This document shows, one piece after another, positions 8,640 to 15,263 of a DNA stretch of 21,528 bases. The position numbers and the translations under genes are program-made. Origin of the DNA: Bacteroidetes bacterium UBA6491 (GTDB lineage Bacteria > Bacteroidota > Bacteroidia > NS11-12g > UBA9320); NCBI GenBank assembly GCA_002436505.1, contig DJML01000069.1, positions 1 to 21,528 of the forward strand. The letters run 5' to 3'. The notes beneath the pieces are model-generated. The model saw only the letters and a list, made by a program, of their open reading frames with translations. It was not told where the DNA came from and did not search any database. Within the stretch, counting starts at the first letter, position 1, and each line of letters starts with the position of its first letter.

Positions 8640-9608
8640 TTACTGAACTATGATCTTTTGGGTACTTTTAATACCGTCCTCATTTATGAGCGTCGCGAAA
8701 TACACCCCGGGAGAACTTAAGCTCATCTGATTTCCGATAGAAGAAAGATCAACATCAGAAACGATGGTCCTGCCTGCGATGTCAGTTACATTCAAAGTGC
8801 AATTGACAAATTTGTTGTCATCAATTACGAAGTTCACGAGCGAAGAAGTCGGATTAGGTGAAATTGAGAACACGATTTCTTCGAATTCCTCATTCACGGA
8901 CAAAGTGTTACCAATGCCATCAAGAGAAGTAAAAACATAACTATTGAAATTCTTGAGCATCGTTGCTGCTTCACCGTAATCTCCATGGACTATCACCCCT
9001 GTACTCACCTGGATACCTTTAAGAGCCTCCGTATAATTGGCATTGATCTCAATCAGTAATGCACCGTTATCATCGGCAGCAGAGGTGGGTATATTGATCA
9101 TAAGGTAGTGATCGTTTCCAAGGCCGTGTAACTGATAATTTGTACTTAGCGAGGATCCGGCGTATCCTTCCATTGCCACAAAGCGGTATCCAGCGGCCCA
9201 GCCCCAGTGCATAGACGGGGATTTCGGAGCAAGGGCATGATCATTTGGCCATTGGGCAGGATCCTGGTTGTTGACATCGGGATCAACACCAATTGCAAAA
9301 TTAATTGCTTCAACATTTGTGATATCATGGTCCCCCAGGTCATAGACGTCATCAATTCCTGCATCTACCAGAATATAGACATCCGAAGCATCTGCGATCT
9401 GTCCTCCATCATGAACGATACTGATCCCGGAGATATAGTACTGCAACCTGGTCACATTGAACTGATCACCTATATCGTTCTCAGATGCCTGATTCATGGC
9501 AAAATCCTCAACTGCCAGTTTGTGATTTAATTTAAATTTTACAGCAGTCTGGGCTGATACAGTCCCACATATCAACCCGGCAGCCATTAATAAAATTCCT
9601 TTTTTCAT
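8640..9608 (-). CDS. MbnP-like copper protein with C-terminal T9SS sorting domain
   Basis: This 322-residue secreted protein has a signal peptide (cleavage near residue 19), an MbnP-like domain (about 22-230) and a type A T9SS/Por sorting domain (about 247-322, starting FSISPNPTSS). The hallmark is SMHWGWAAGYRF (132-143), with His134, Trp135 and Trp137; other possible ligands are His29, His161, His167 and His208. Known MbnP/CorA proteins bind copper through a kynurenine made from Trp by a partner di-heme enzyme, here probably encoded next door. The T9SS domain predicts export across the outer membrane to the surface or medium. I place the start at ATG 9608 (MKKGILLMAA) because it gives a standard signal peptide; in-frame ATGs at 9638 and 9665 would add N-terminal residues and overlap the preceding gene. 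Family assignment rests on motif recognition; copper binding is inferred from the family and operon. Confidence 0.87.
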   Translation of the reverse strand: MKKGILLMAAGLICGTVSAQTAVKFKLNHKLAVEDFAMNQASENDIGDQFNVTRLQYYISGISIVHDGGQIADASDVYILVDAGIDDVYDLGDHDITNVEAINFAIGVDPDVNNQDPAQWPNDHALAPKSPSMHWGWAAGYRFVAMEGYAGSSLSTNYQLHGLGNDHYLMINIPTSAADDNGALLIEINANYTEALKGIQVSTGVIVHGDYGEAATMLKNFNSYVFTSLDGIGNTLSVNEEFEEIVFSISPNPTSSLVNFVIDDNKFVNCTLNVTDIAGRTIVSDVDLSSIGNQMSLSSPGVYFATLINEDGIKSTQKIIVQ

Positions 9609-9630
9609 TTTTATAATAATTGATTTAAAC

Positions 9631-9951
9631 CTACTCATGATTGTGTTCGTGTGTTTCATGGTCATGATGTTCGTGACCTGCTTCCATTGCAGCGCTATCT
9701 CCTGAATTTCCGGAGTAATTCTCGTTTAGTACGTAATCCATACCACATACCGGGCACAGCCCAGGTTCATCGCTGCCGCTTCCTTCACAGTGCATAGGAC
9801 ACACATACTTTGACGTGTATTCCTTCCCTTGTGCCGCCGACTCCTCTGTAGTTTCAGATTCAGATGAATTTTCAGAGGTGTTAGAATTACAGGCTACGCC
9901 TAAAAAGGCGATAGTTCCCGCTAGAAAAATTGTTTTAAATAATGATCTCAT
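9631..9951 (-). CDS. Heavy-metal-binding-domain lipoprotein with His-rich tail
   Basis: This small 106-residue protein has a signal peptide ending in a lipobox (GVAC, Cys21) and an acidic Ser/Glu/Thr-rich linker. A heavy-metal-binding domain follows: CPMHC at 51-55 and CPVCGM at 66-71, the same fold as the N-terminus of CusB. The C-terminus has seven His among the last 14 residues (93-106). It probably binds copper or silver in the periplasm or at a membrane face and may deliver metal to the pump or to the MbnP-like protein; that is inference. It is first in the tight gene run leading to cusA and cusB, with only 22 nt to the MbnP start preferred here. No RBS is obvious upstream of the ATG, only an A/T-rich leader. 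Confidence 0.88.
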   Translation of the reverse strand: MRSLFKTIFLAGTIAFLGVACNSNTSENSSESETTEESAAQGKEYTSKYVCPMHCEGSGSDEPGLCPVCGMDYVLNENYSGNSGDSAAMEAGHEHHDHETHEHNHE

Positions 9952-9995
9952 TTTAAAAAATGTAATTGAATATTAATAAATTGATAATAACAGAA

Positions 9996-10034
9996 ATTGC
10001 CAGATTAATCTGGACAGATTGCCATTTTGGCAAT
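9996..10034. promoter_or_regulatory. Palindrome cluster upstream of the copper operon (candidate operator or RNA hairpins)
   Basis: The gap between the HYC_CC_PP-type gene and the metal-binding lipoprotein holds a perfect 14-bp palindrome, CCAGATTAATCTGG (10000-10013). A second inverted repeat follows, ATTGCCA-TTT-TGGCAAT (10018-10034). The 7-mer ATTGCCA occurs three times within 39 bp (9996-10002, 10018-10024, and inverted at 10028-10034). This could be an operator for a metal-responsive regulator or a processing/attenuation hairpin in the transcript. No T-tract follows on the minus strand, so a simple terminator is less likely. No clear TAnnTTTG element is visible between it and the lipoprotein start. 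Confidence 0.45.
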
Positions 10035-10051
10035 TAAGAAGATAAATTATA

Positions 10052-10489
10052 TCAGATCAGGTACGTTTCCAACAGGGCATACTTCTTCCCTGAAGGTAAA
10101 CCTGCTGGCTGTATCAGATCCAGCCAGGAATAGGATTCAATATCCTGATCGATGAGGTCAACAGAGATGACAGGGTAAGATATAAGATATGCCACCTGTT
10201 GCGTATTGATCTCAAGAACAGTGTTGCTTTCAAATGTTGACCGATAAATTATTTCGGCATCAGAGCAGCACTTGTTTCGTTGAATAGAAATAGCTTCAAA
10301 ATCATTAAAGGAACAAACCTCTTTTGATTTTTTCTCATAACAGGCGTTGGCATCACCGTAAATTTTAAAGCTTTTAACTTCTCCTTTACAGTAATGAATA
10401 TCAACACTAAACCCCATCGATCCAACAAGAACAGGAATCAATAGCAGTATAGCACCCAAACGTCTTAATATGATCTTTTTCGAAGACAT
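10052..10489 (-). CDS. HYC_CC_PP-type small exported protein of unknown function
   Basis: This 145-residue protein has an N-terminal hydrophobic segment (about 11-26) that acts as a signal peptide or anchor. HYC occurs at 32-34, single Cys at 50 and 59, and CC at 74-75, followed by a short C-terminal region with QPAGLPSG (127-134). This matches the HYC/CC/PP signature of a Bacteroidota family named for those motifs, except that the final PP is PA here. The family has no established function that I know of. The five Cys plus His32 could bind metal or form disulfides, and the position just ahead of a copper operon suggests a role in metal handling, but that is inference. About 100 bp with palindromes separate it from the next gene, so it may be transcribed separately. 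Confidence 0.8.
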   Translation of the reverse strand: MSSKKIILRRLGAILLLIPVLVGSMGFSVDIHYCKGEVKSFKIYGDANACYEKKSKEVCSFNDFEAISIQRNKCCSDAEIIYRSTFESNTVLEINTQQVAYLISYPVISVDLIDQDIESYSWLDLIQPAGLPSGKKYALLETYLI

Positions 10490-10494
10490 TTATC

Positions 10495-10502
10495 CAAATG
10501 TA
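10495..10502 (-). promoter_or_regulatory. Possible -7 element (TACATTTG) for the HYC_CC_PP-type gene
   Basis: TACATTTG on the minus strand fits the Bacteroidota -7 consensus TAnnTTTG and ends 5 nt before the ATG at 10489, which would imply a leaderless or nearly leaderless message. No TTG lies at the expected -33 distance (17-23 nt upstream), so this is a weak call. Confidence 0.28.
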
Positions 10503-10541
10503 CGATTTTATTTGAACATTTAATTCCCTGAATTGTTCAGT

Positions 10542-12245
10542 TCAACGGTTCAGATATACGAGAAACGGCCCTGCATCGTAAAATAATTTCACGTGCTTTT
10601 CCTCCTTCATTTGTTTCAATTTTCGTCTTTCTACAACAAGAAAAGCGGGTTTGTCAAGCTCTTCGTTAAGTAGAAAATGGCTCATACGTTGATTGAAAGA
10701 ACTTCTTTTTTCAGCATCGAGGCTCGTAATTTCTTTAACACCAAGTTCATTCAGGAAGCGTTCTCTTGTAACAAATACCATATCTAAAGGTTCGGGAGGC
10801 ATAACGCGGGCATAAAACAGATGGGCATAACTTTTAAAATGCAATGGTTTAACATATACATCTTTACCCTGAAGCTCTTTATAGAAATCAATAATTGCCC
10901 CCTGGGTGTGTCGCTCCACCTTAGGAACCACCGAAACAGCTACAAGATTTATCAAAACGGCAAATAATAGATGATGAGCAATTACCCATTTATCCGTCAA
11001 TTTATTCCTGAACAACCAGACCACGGATACCGCAACCAGCATCAGCAAACCTGCGCCGAAAAGCCATTCCCACCCTGTCCAGTCAACGTGTTGATTTAAT
11101 GCTGCCATCAGTTGAACATCTTTGATTCTGGCTCCATACATCTCCACCAGGATCATACGGTTTGCTCCGATCCAGGGCACCACAATAAGGGCAAGTGAGA
11201 CCACTGTACCAATAAGGGCATAAAAGAATATTATCAGAGGTTTGGTGATATTCACAGTGGACATCTGCCTGGCAGCAAGATAAGTTAGTGGGAACCAGCA
11301 CAGAGAAGAGTAGTGGACTATTTTAGTGGTCACAGATGAGAACAGAATTAGCACTACCCAGAACAATGCCAGCATCCATCGGTCCAGATCGCTGTTACGG
11401 TCGTGACCAAGTAAACGCGGCAATGCAAATACCGATGCCGGGAAACAACCGAACAGAAGGACGACTATATGATAATACCATGGCTGACCATGCGATGCTA
11501 CCGGCTTTGACAACAGATCTAACTGGTAATTAATAAAATTCGTAAAGACACCGGTTCCGTTTCTCAGCATTTCAGGCAAAAACCAAACGGATGAGACAAT
11601 TACTGCTGAGGCAAAGAGAACAAGAATCTGTTTAAGTGAAAAGAACCAGCGAAATCTGCCGGTGATCCAAATTACAATAAAAACCAGTGCAGGAACCAAA
11701 GCACCGACCGGGCCTTTGGTAAGCACCGCAGCACCTATCAACAATCCCGCATACAAATAATTTGTAACCTGTTTAGTATGTGATCGTTTAGCCTGCACCA
11801 ATTGAATGATACCAGCTACTATGAACAAATTAAAAACCGGATCAATGATACCTGTTTTAAAATAGAAGAACGGAAAAAGTGATCCGAGATAAATTAAAGC
11901 CCACAACAAACCTGATCTTGAATTCACGAAACGTGTTCCCCAGTAGTATAGAAGATTAATAGTTACAATACCGGACAAGGCATTCGGCAAACGGGCAGCA
12001 AATTCATTCACGCCAAACATTTTCATACAAATGGCCTGCAACCAGATGAACAAAGGTGGTTTTTCCCAGAAAGGCTGAAAATCGATGGTAACGCGCGTCC
12101 AATTTCCCGTGACGATCATCTCACGGGCAGCTTCAGCAAAATTTATCTCATCCCAGTCAAAAAGATGTACCTGGCCCAGAAAAGGAATAAATAATGCAGC
12201 ACTGACCAGTGTAAGGAGTGTATGGATCTTTCGTTTGGAACTCAT
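10542..12245 (-). CDS. ArnT/PMT-type (GT83) integral-membrane glycosyltransferase
   Basis: This 567-residue polytopic membrane protein belongs to the GT-C superfamily, which moves sugars from polyprenyl-phosphate donors onto lipids or proteins at the periplasmic face. The first periplasmic loop has DWDEINFAEAAREM (30-43) with the acidic pair used for catalysis in this fold, then FWEKPPLFIW (59-68). A KGP motif follows further on, and about a dozen hydrophobic segments precede a soluble C-terminal domain of about 130 residues. This matches the ArnT-like branch (lipid A aminoarabinose transferase in E. coli), but the sugar and acceptor cannot be told here and no aminoarabinose synthesis genes are in view. 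Its ATG overlaps the TGA of the PAP2 gene (ATGA, 12245-12242), so the two are translationally coupled. Confidence 0.87.
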   Translation of the reverse strand: MSSKRKIHTLLTLVSAALFIPFLGQVHLFDWDEINFAEAAREMIVTGNWTRVTIDFQPFWEKPPLFIWLQAICMKMFGVNEFAARLPNALSGIVTINLLYYWGTRFVNSRSGLLWALIYLGSLFPFFYFKTGIIDPVFNLFIVAGIIQLVQAKRSHTKQVTNYLYAGLLIGAAVLTKGPVGALVPALVFIVIWITGRFRWFFSLKQILVLFASAVIVSSVWFLPEMLRNGTGVFTNFINYQLDLLSKPVASHGQPWYYHIVVLLFGCFPASVFALPRLLGHDRNSDLDRWMLALFWVVLILFSSVTTKIVHYSSLCWFPLTYLAARQMSTVNITKPLIIFFYALIGTVVSLALIVVPWIGANRMILVEMYGARIKDVQLMAALNQHVDWTGWEWLFGAGLLMLVAVSVVWLFRNKLTDKWVIAHHLLFAVLINLVAVSVVPKVERHTQGAIIDFYKELQGKDVYVKPLHFKSYAHLFYARVMPPEPLDMVFVTRERFLNELGVKEITSLDAEKRSSFNQRMSHFLLNEELDKPAFLVVERRKLKQMKEEKHVKLFYDAGPFLVYLNR

Positions 12246-12889
12246 GTTAAAAGTCCAATATTAAAAAAACGGATCCTTTTTGACCAATTTGCTTCAGCGA
12301 ACACACAAACACAAAAAACGGCTATTGCAACCCCCAAAACACTGCCTGCCACCACGTCCTGCACAAAATGCTGAACGAGATAGACCCGCGAAACGGCGAC
12401 CGCCGTGGCCAGAACAAGGGCAAATAATTTGATCAGGTTACTTCTGAAAATGAATGCCAGGTAAGAAAAATACGCAAATCCGGCCGTAGTATGCCCGGAA
12501 GGAAAACTATGGTCCGTATTAGGTTTTAAAACAAGGTTCAGTCCCTCCTCTCCCAGGTATGATATTGGTCTTTCAGCATCTGGGAAGACATAGTGCTTTA
12601 AAAGATAAGGGATTGAAAGTACCAGCAAGCCAAGAACAAGAAACCCAATGGAATATCGGATCTGTTTAAATATGAGGACTACAGCCAACGAAAGAGAAAA
12701 CCCGATCAGCTCGCCTAAATACGTGATGTTCAGAAATAAGGCATTATTACCGGGAGTATAGAACTGGTTCAGAAACAAGACTCCATCCCCTTTGGTGCCT
12801 AAGGCGATCCAAAACGAGCCAATTGCTAATAAAATGCCCCAGACTGACAGAAATAGTCGGTTATCACTAAGTATTTGTCTAAATGTCAT
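12242..12889 (-). CDS. PAP2-family membrane lipid phosphatase
   Basis: This 215-residue protein has about five or six hydrophobic segments and the PAP2 catalytic signature. Lys98 and Arg107-Pro108 form the first motif, with eight residues between K and RP rather than the usual six. PSGHT (130-134) carries the acid/base His133, and SRVYLVQHFVQD (167-178) carries the nucleophile His174 and Asp178. Family members remove phosphate from phosphatidic acid, undecaprenyl diphosphate or lipid A at the periplasmic face. Coupling to an ArnT-like glycosyltransferase suggests a joint role in lipid A or polyprenyl-lipid metabolism; the substrate is inference. It is first of the two-gene unit. The 80-nt gap to the divergent START-like gene shows only a near-match -7 element (TAATTTTA). 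Confidence 0.87.
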   Translation of the reverse strand: MTFRQILSDNRLFLSVWGILLAIGSFWIALGTKGDGVLFLNQFYTPGNNALFLNITYLGELIGFSLSLAVVLIFKQIRYSIGFLVLGLLVLSIPYLLKHYVFPDAERPISYLGEEGLNLVLKPNTDHSFPSGHTTAGFAYFSYLAFIFRSNLIKLFALVLATAVAVSRVYLVQHFVQDVVAGSVLGVAIAVFCVCVFAEANWSKRIRFFNIGLLT

Positions 12890-12969
12890 TGCTGAGGTGT
12901 AAAATTAAGTCCGCCTCCGCTATTTTATTACAGAAATTGTTATTTATTTGAAAAATTGAAGTTAGTGAT

Positions 12970-13350
12970 ATGTCGAAGAGAGAGAAACTGGTACTTGAGT
13001 TTGAAATTAGATCTTCTCCTAATATTCTTTTCAATTATCTTTCAACCCCTTCAGGTTTGGTTGAATGGTTTTGTGACGATGTGAATGTGAAAGGCAAAGT
13101 GTACACATTTATTTGGGATAGTGAAGAAACTCCGGCTGAAGTACTTAAAAAAGTGAATGGCAAATACATCCGTTACAAGTGGTTAGACAGTGATGAGGAA
13201 GAGTATTTCGAGTTTGAAATAAAACGGGATGAATTAACAGGGGATATTGCTCTTGTGATCACAGATTTTGTCGATGAATCCGAGACCGAAGAAACGGAGA
13301 TGCTTTGGGAGAGCCAGATCCAGGAGCTAAAAGGTGCCTTAGGAGCTTAA
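12970..13350 (+). CDS. START-like domain cytosolic protein
   Basis: This 126-residue protein has no signal peptide or membrane segment. The N-terminal pattern (KLVLEFEIRSSPNILFNYLS, then TPSGLVEWFCDDV) matches the START-like/SRPBCC helix-grip proteins common in Bacteroidota, which have a hydrophobic cavity for a lipid or other small ligand. The later WDSEETPAEV and YFEFEI strands fit the same fold. The ligand and role are unknown. It is transcribed alone, divergently from the PAP2 gene, and its stop codon overlaps the stop of the convergent gene on the other strand through a shared TTAA (13347-13350). Confidence 0.85.
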   Translation: MSKREKLVLEFEIRSSPNILFNYLSTPSGLVEWFCDDVNVKGKVYTFIWDSEETPAEVLKKVNGKYIRYKWLDSDEEEYFEFEIKRDELTGDIALVITDFVDESETEETEMLWESQIQELKGALGA

Positions 13351-13853
13351 TACTTGTCTTCGATCAGTTTGTAGTCTTCTACAAAATCATTCATTACACC
13401 CTTTGCTTTACCAATAAATCCCTTTTGGTCAAATACTTGTTTAATGAATTCTTCTTTTTCGTGACTTGCGTTCCGTACTTCAAGGCAAGCATCGATGGCT
13501 TCTTCCTGAGCTTTAAAACTCTTGATCGCGGCTCCAAGCATCAACAACTTGTTATCCTCAAGTTCTTTGATCTCATCTGACGAAAAACGTTCACGGATAT
13601 CAATTTCTAATTTCTTTACGATGCAATCACATTTGTTCGCACTTGCCTTCTCGTTGCAAAATTTTTCTTTCAAATTCTGAATACCCGCGATCTCATTCTT
13701 AAATGGCCCTGCATTCATCATATACATCACGCCTAACACAGCCAATGCAATGAAAAGGATACCCATAATAAAAGCCATGATCCTTGAAGCCCATTTGATC
13801 GCAATGATACCCAGGACACCAAATGCAATGATGAATAACCACGTATTTTCCAT
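13347..13853 (-). CDS. Hypothetical membrane protein with two N-terminal TM segments and a charged Cys-containing domain
   Basis: I do not recognise a named family for this 168-residue protein. Two hydrophobic helices (about 5-20 and 24-47) are followed by a charged, helical domain with Cys66, Cys75, Cys77 and Cys123. The FC...KCDCIV arrangement recalls small exported Bacteroidota proteins in which Cys pairs form disulfides. The short loop between the helices suggests both termini lie on the same side of the membrane. It ends tail-to-tail with the START-like gene, the two stop codons sharing TTAA. A GCGTA-AAAA-TACGC inverted repeat (13855-13868) lies directly upstream of its ATG. Composition and length are consistent with a real gene; function is unknown. 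Confidence 0.72.
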   Translation of the reverse strand: MENTWLFIIAFGVLGIIAIKWASRIMAFIMGILFIALAVLGVMYMMNAGPFKNEIAGIQNLKEKFCNEKASANKCDCIVKKLEIDIRERFSSDEIKELEDNKLLMLGAAIKSFKAQEEAIDACLEVRNASHEKEEFIKQVFDQKGFIGKAKGVMNDFVEDYKLIEDKY

Positions 13854-14002
13854 GGCGTAAAAATACGCATGCAGGGTGAAAAACTAATTTACTGTGATGT
13901 GCACAACCTGAATAAAGAATAGAACATGATAAAAATTAGTGTGATAAAGAATTGATAATATAGGAGATTTAACGAATTTCGATCAGAATAAAATCCCAGG
14001 TT

Positions 14003-14539
14003 ATGAAAAGAAAAAGTTTAATACTGCTCATAGTAGCGGCTATTCTTGTCCTGATCCAGTTCATTCGTCCCAATTACCCTAAATCAGAAACATCTGAAGG
14101 CAAGGATATTATTACTGTTCTGCATGCTCCGGACAATATCTCCAATATCGTAAAGTCAGCATGTTACGACTGTCATTCCAGTCAGTACGAAATCCCATGG
14201 TACGGAAAGATCGCACCTACTTCATGGTTTGTAGCGAACCATGTCAATGAAGGTCTTGAAGAATTCAACATGTCGGCCTGGACAAAATACGACCGGAAAG
14301 GCATGGATCATAAACTGGAAGAAGCTGCAGAGATGATGGATGAAGGTGAAATGCCTCTGAAGTCCTATACGATCATGCATAAAGAAGCAAGATTGTCAAA
14401 GGAACAAAGGAAGTTGTTGGCCGGTTGGTTTAATAGCAAGAGACGGGAGATTAGTGGCAATGTTACACCGGCGGTCTCCGGACAAGAAGAAGCACATGAA
14501 CATGAGCATGAGCATGGGCACGAACATGATCATGATTAA
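14003..14539 (+). CDS. Membrane-anchored haem-binding domain protein with His-rich tail
   Basis: This 178-residue protein has an N-terminal hydrophobic anchor or signal (about 5-22) and a single c-type heme motif, CYDCH (54-58). The following WYGKIAPTSWF segment and MPLKSY (117-122), whose Met could be the distal heme ligand, match the Bacteroidota haem-binding domain family. A tail with seven His alternating with Glu, Gly and Asp (about 164-178) closes the protein. It is probably periplasmic and may carry electrons; the His-rich end suggests metal binding. It could supply electrons to the di-heme peroxidases of the copper operon some 4-6 kb away, but that is only an idea. It lies alone between a divergent hypothetical gene and the convergent rpmA terminator. 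Confidence 0.86.
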   Translation: MKRKSLILLIVAAILVLIQFIRPNYPKSETSEGKDIITVLHAPDNISNIVKSACYDCHSSQYEIPWYGKIAPTSWFVANHVNEGLEEFNMSAWTKYDRKGMDHKLEEAAEMMDEGEMPLKSYTIMHKEARLSKEQRKLLAGWFNSKRREISGNVTPAVSGQEEAHEHEHEHGHEHDHD

Positions 14540-14574
14540 AAAAAAAATCCCGACAGCACTGTGTGCGTCGGGAT
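14538..14574 (-). terminator. Intrinsic terminator of rplU-rpmA
   Basis: On the minus strand ATCCCGAC pairs with GTCGGGAT (8 bp), with an inner GCAC/GTGC stem around a 3-nt loop and one bulged base (14547-14574). It is followed by a run of T that reaches into the stop codon of the convergent haem-binding gene. The stem lies about 30 nt past the rpmA stop. The same hairpin could work weakly on the plus strand, where the following sequence is only moderately T-rich. Confidence 0.88.
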
Positions 14575-14604
14575 CAATATATTTTAATAGAATTTAATTC
14601 TAAC

Positions 14605-14868
14605 CTATGCTTCTGCGCTTGGGTCGATATGCACGAAAGAGCGGTTGCTCTTTCCTTTCTTAAATACAACCTTACCATCTTTTAAAGCATATAAGGTATG
14701 ATCTTTCCCCAGGCCTACATTATCACCTGCGTGATGACGAGTACCTCGCTGGCGAACAATAATATTACCTGCAACAGCCTCCTGACCACCATAGATCTTT
14801 ACTCCAAGTCGTTTACTATGCGACTCTCTTCCGTTTTTCGAACTACCTGCTCCCTTCTTATGTGCCAT
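14605..14868 (-). CDS. rpmA: 50S ribosomal protein L27
   Basis: This is the complete 87-residue bL27 of the large ribosomal subunit, whose N-terminal arm reaches the peptidyl-transferase centre. The start MAHKKGAGSSKNGRESHSKR is the canonical N-terminus without the cleavable extension seen in Firmicutes, so the mature end is made directly. The GGQ-VAGNIIVRQRGT and HHAGDNVG core motifs are all present. It follows rplU by 4 nt in the usual rplU-rpmA operon and is ended by the hairpin terminator just downstream. Confidence 0.98.
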   Translation of the reverse strand: MAHKKGAGSSKNGRESHSKRLGVKIYGGQEAVAGNIIVRQRGTRHHAGDNVGLGKDHTLYALKDGKVVFKKGKSNRSFVHIDPSAEA

Positions 14869-14872
14869 TCTA

Positions 14873-15184
14873 TTATCCTTTTATTCCTTCGATCTGAATT
14901 TTAGTATAGTCCTGACGATGACCGTTTTTCACCGCATAACCTTTACGTCGTTTCTTCTTGAAAACGATAACTTTATCACCTTTAACGTGTTCCAAAACTT
15001 TGGCAGACACTGAAGCACCCTTTACTGTAGGGGTTCCTACTTTGACCTTTCCGTCGTTGTCAACCAACAACACTTTATCAAACTGAACATTGCTATCAAC
15101 ACTGTCCTTAAGTTTATTCACGAACAACTCCTGGTCTTTTTCAACCTTGAATTGTTTTCCTGCTATATCAACTATGGCGTACAT
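14873..15184 (-). CDS. rplU: 50S ribosomal protein L21
   Basis: This is the complete 103-residue bL21, which binds 23S rRNA in the large subunit. MYAIVDIAGKQFKVEKDQ is the typical start, and the basic FKKKRRKGYAVKNGHRQ segment (about 76-92) with the terminal TKIQIEGI is the family signature. It is first in the rplU-rpmA operon with a well-formed promoter about 20 nt upstream of the ATG. Confidence 0.98.
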   Translation of the reverse strand: MYAIVDIAGKQFKVEKDQELFVNKLKDSVDSNVQFDKVLLVDNDGKVKVGTPTVKGASVSAKVLEHVKGDKVIVFKKKRRKGYAVKNGHRQDYTKIQIEGIKG

Positions 15185-15202
15185 CCCGTATTTTTAGGCC
15201 TG

Positions 15203-15233
15203 CAAAAGTAAAATCTTCTACATGAAAAAACAA
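15203..15233 (-). promoter_or_regulatory. Promoter of rplU-rpmA
   Basis: On the minus strand TTG (15233-15231), a 20-nt spacer and TACTTTTG (15210-15203) match the Bacteroidota primary-sigma consensus TTG-N(17-23)-TAnnTTTG exactly. Transcription would begin about 6 nt further on, leaving a short 5' leader before the ATG at 15184. This is the clearest promoter in the window. Confidence 0.78.
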
Positions 15234-15263
15234 TATCTTTTCACTTAAAAAACATAAAAACAA

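Noticed and set aside
9609..9665. Longer MbnP-like protein from ATG 9665 or 9638
   Set aside because: It would put a long basic stretch before the signal peptide and overlap the preceding gene; ATG 9608 gives a standard signal sequence. Not fully excluded.
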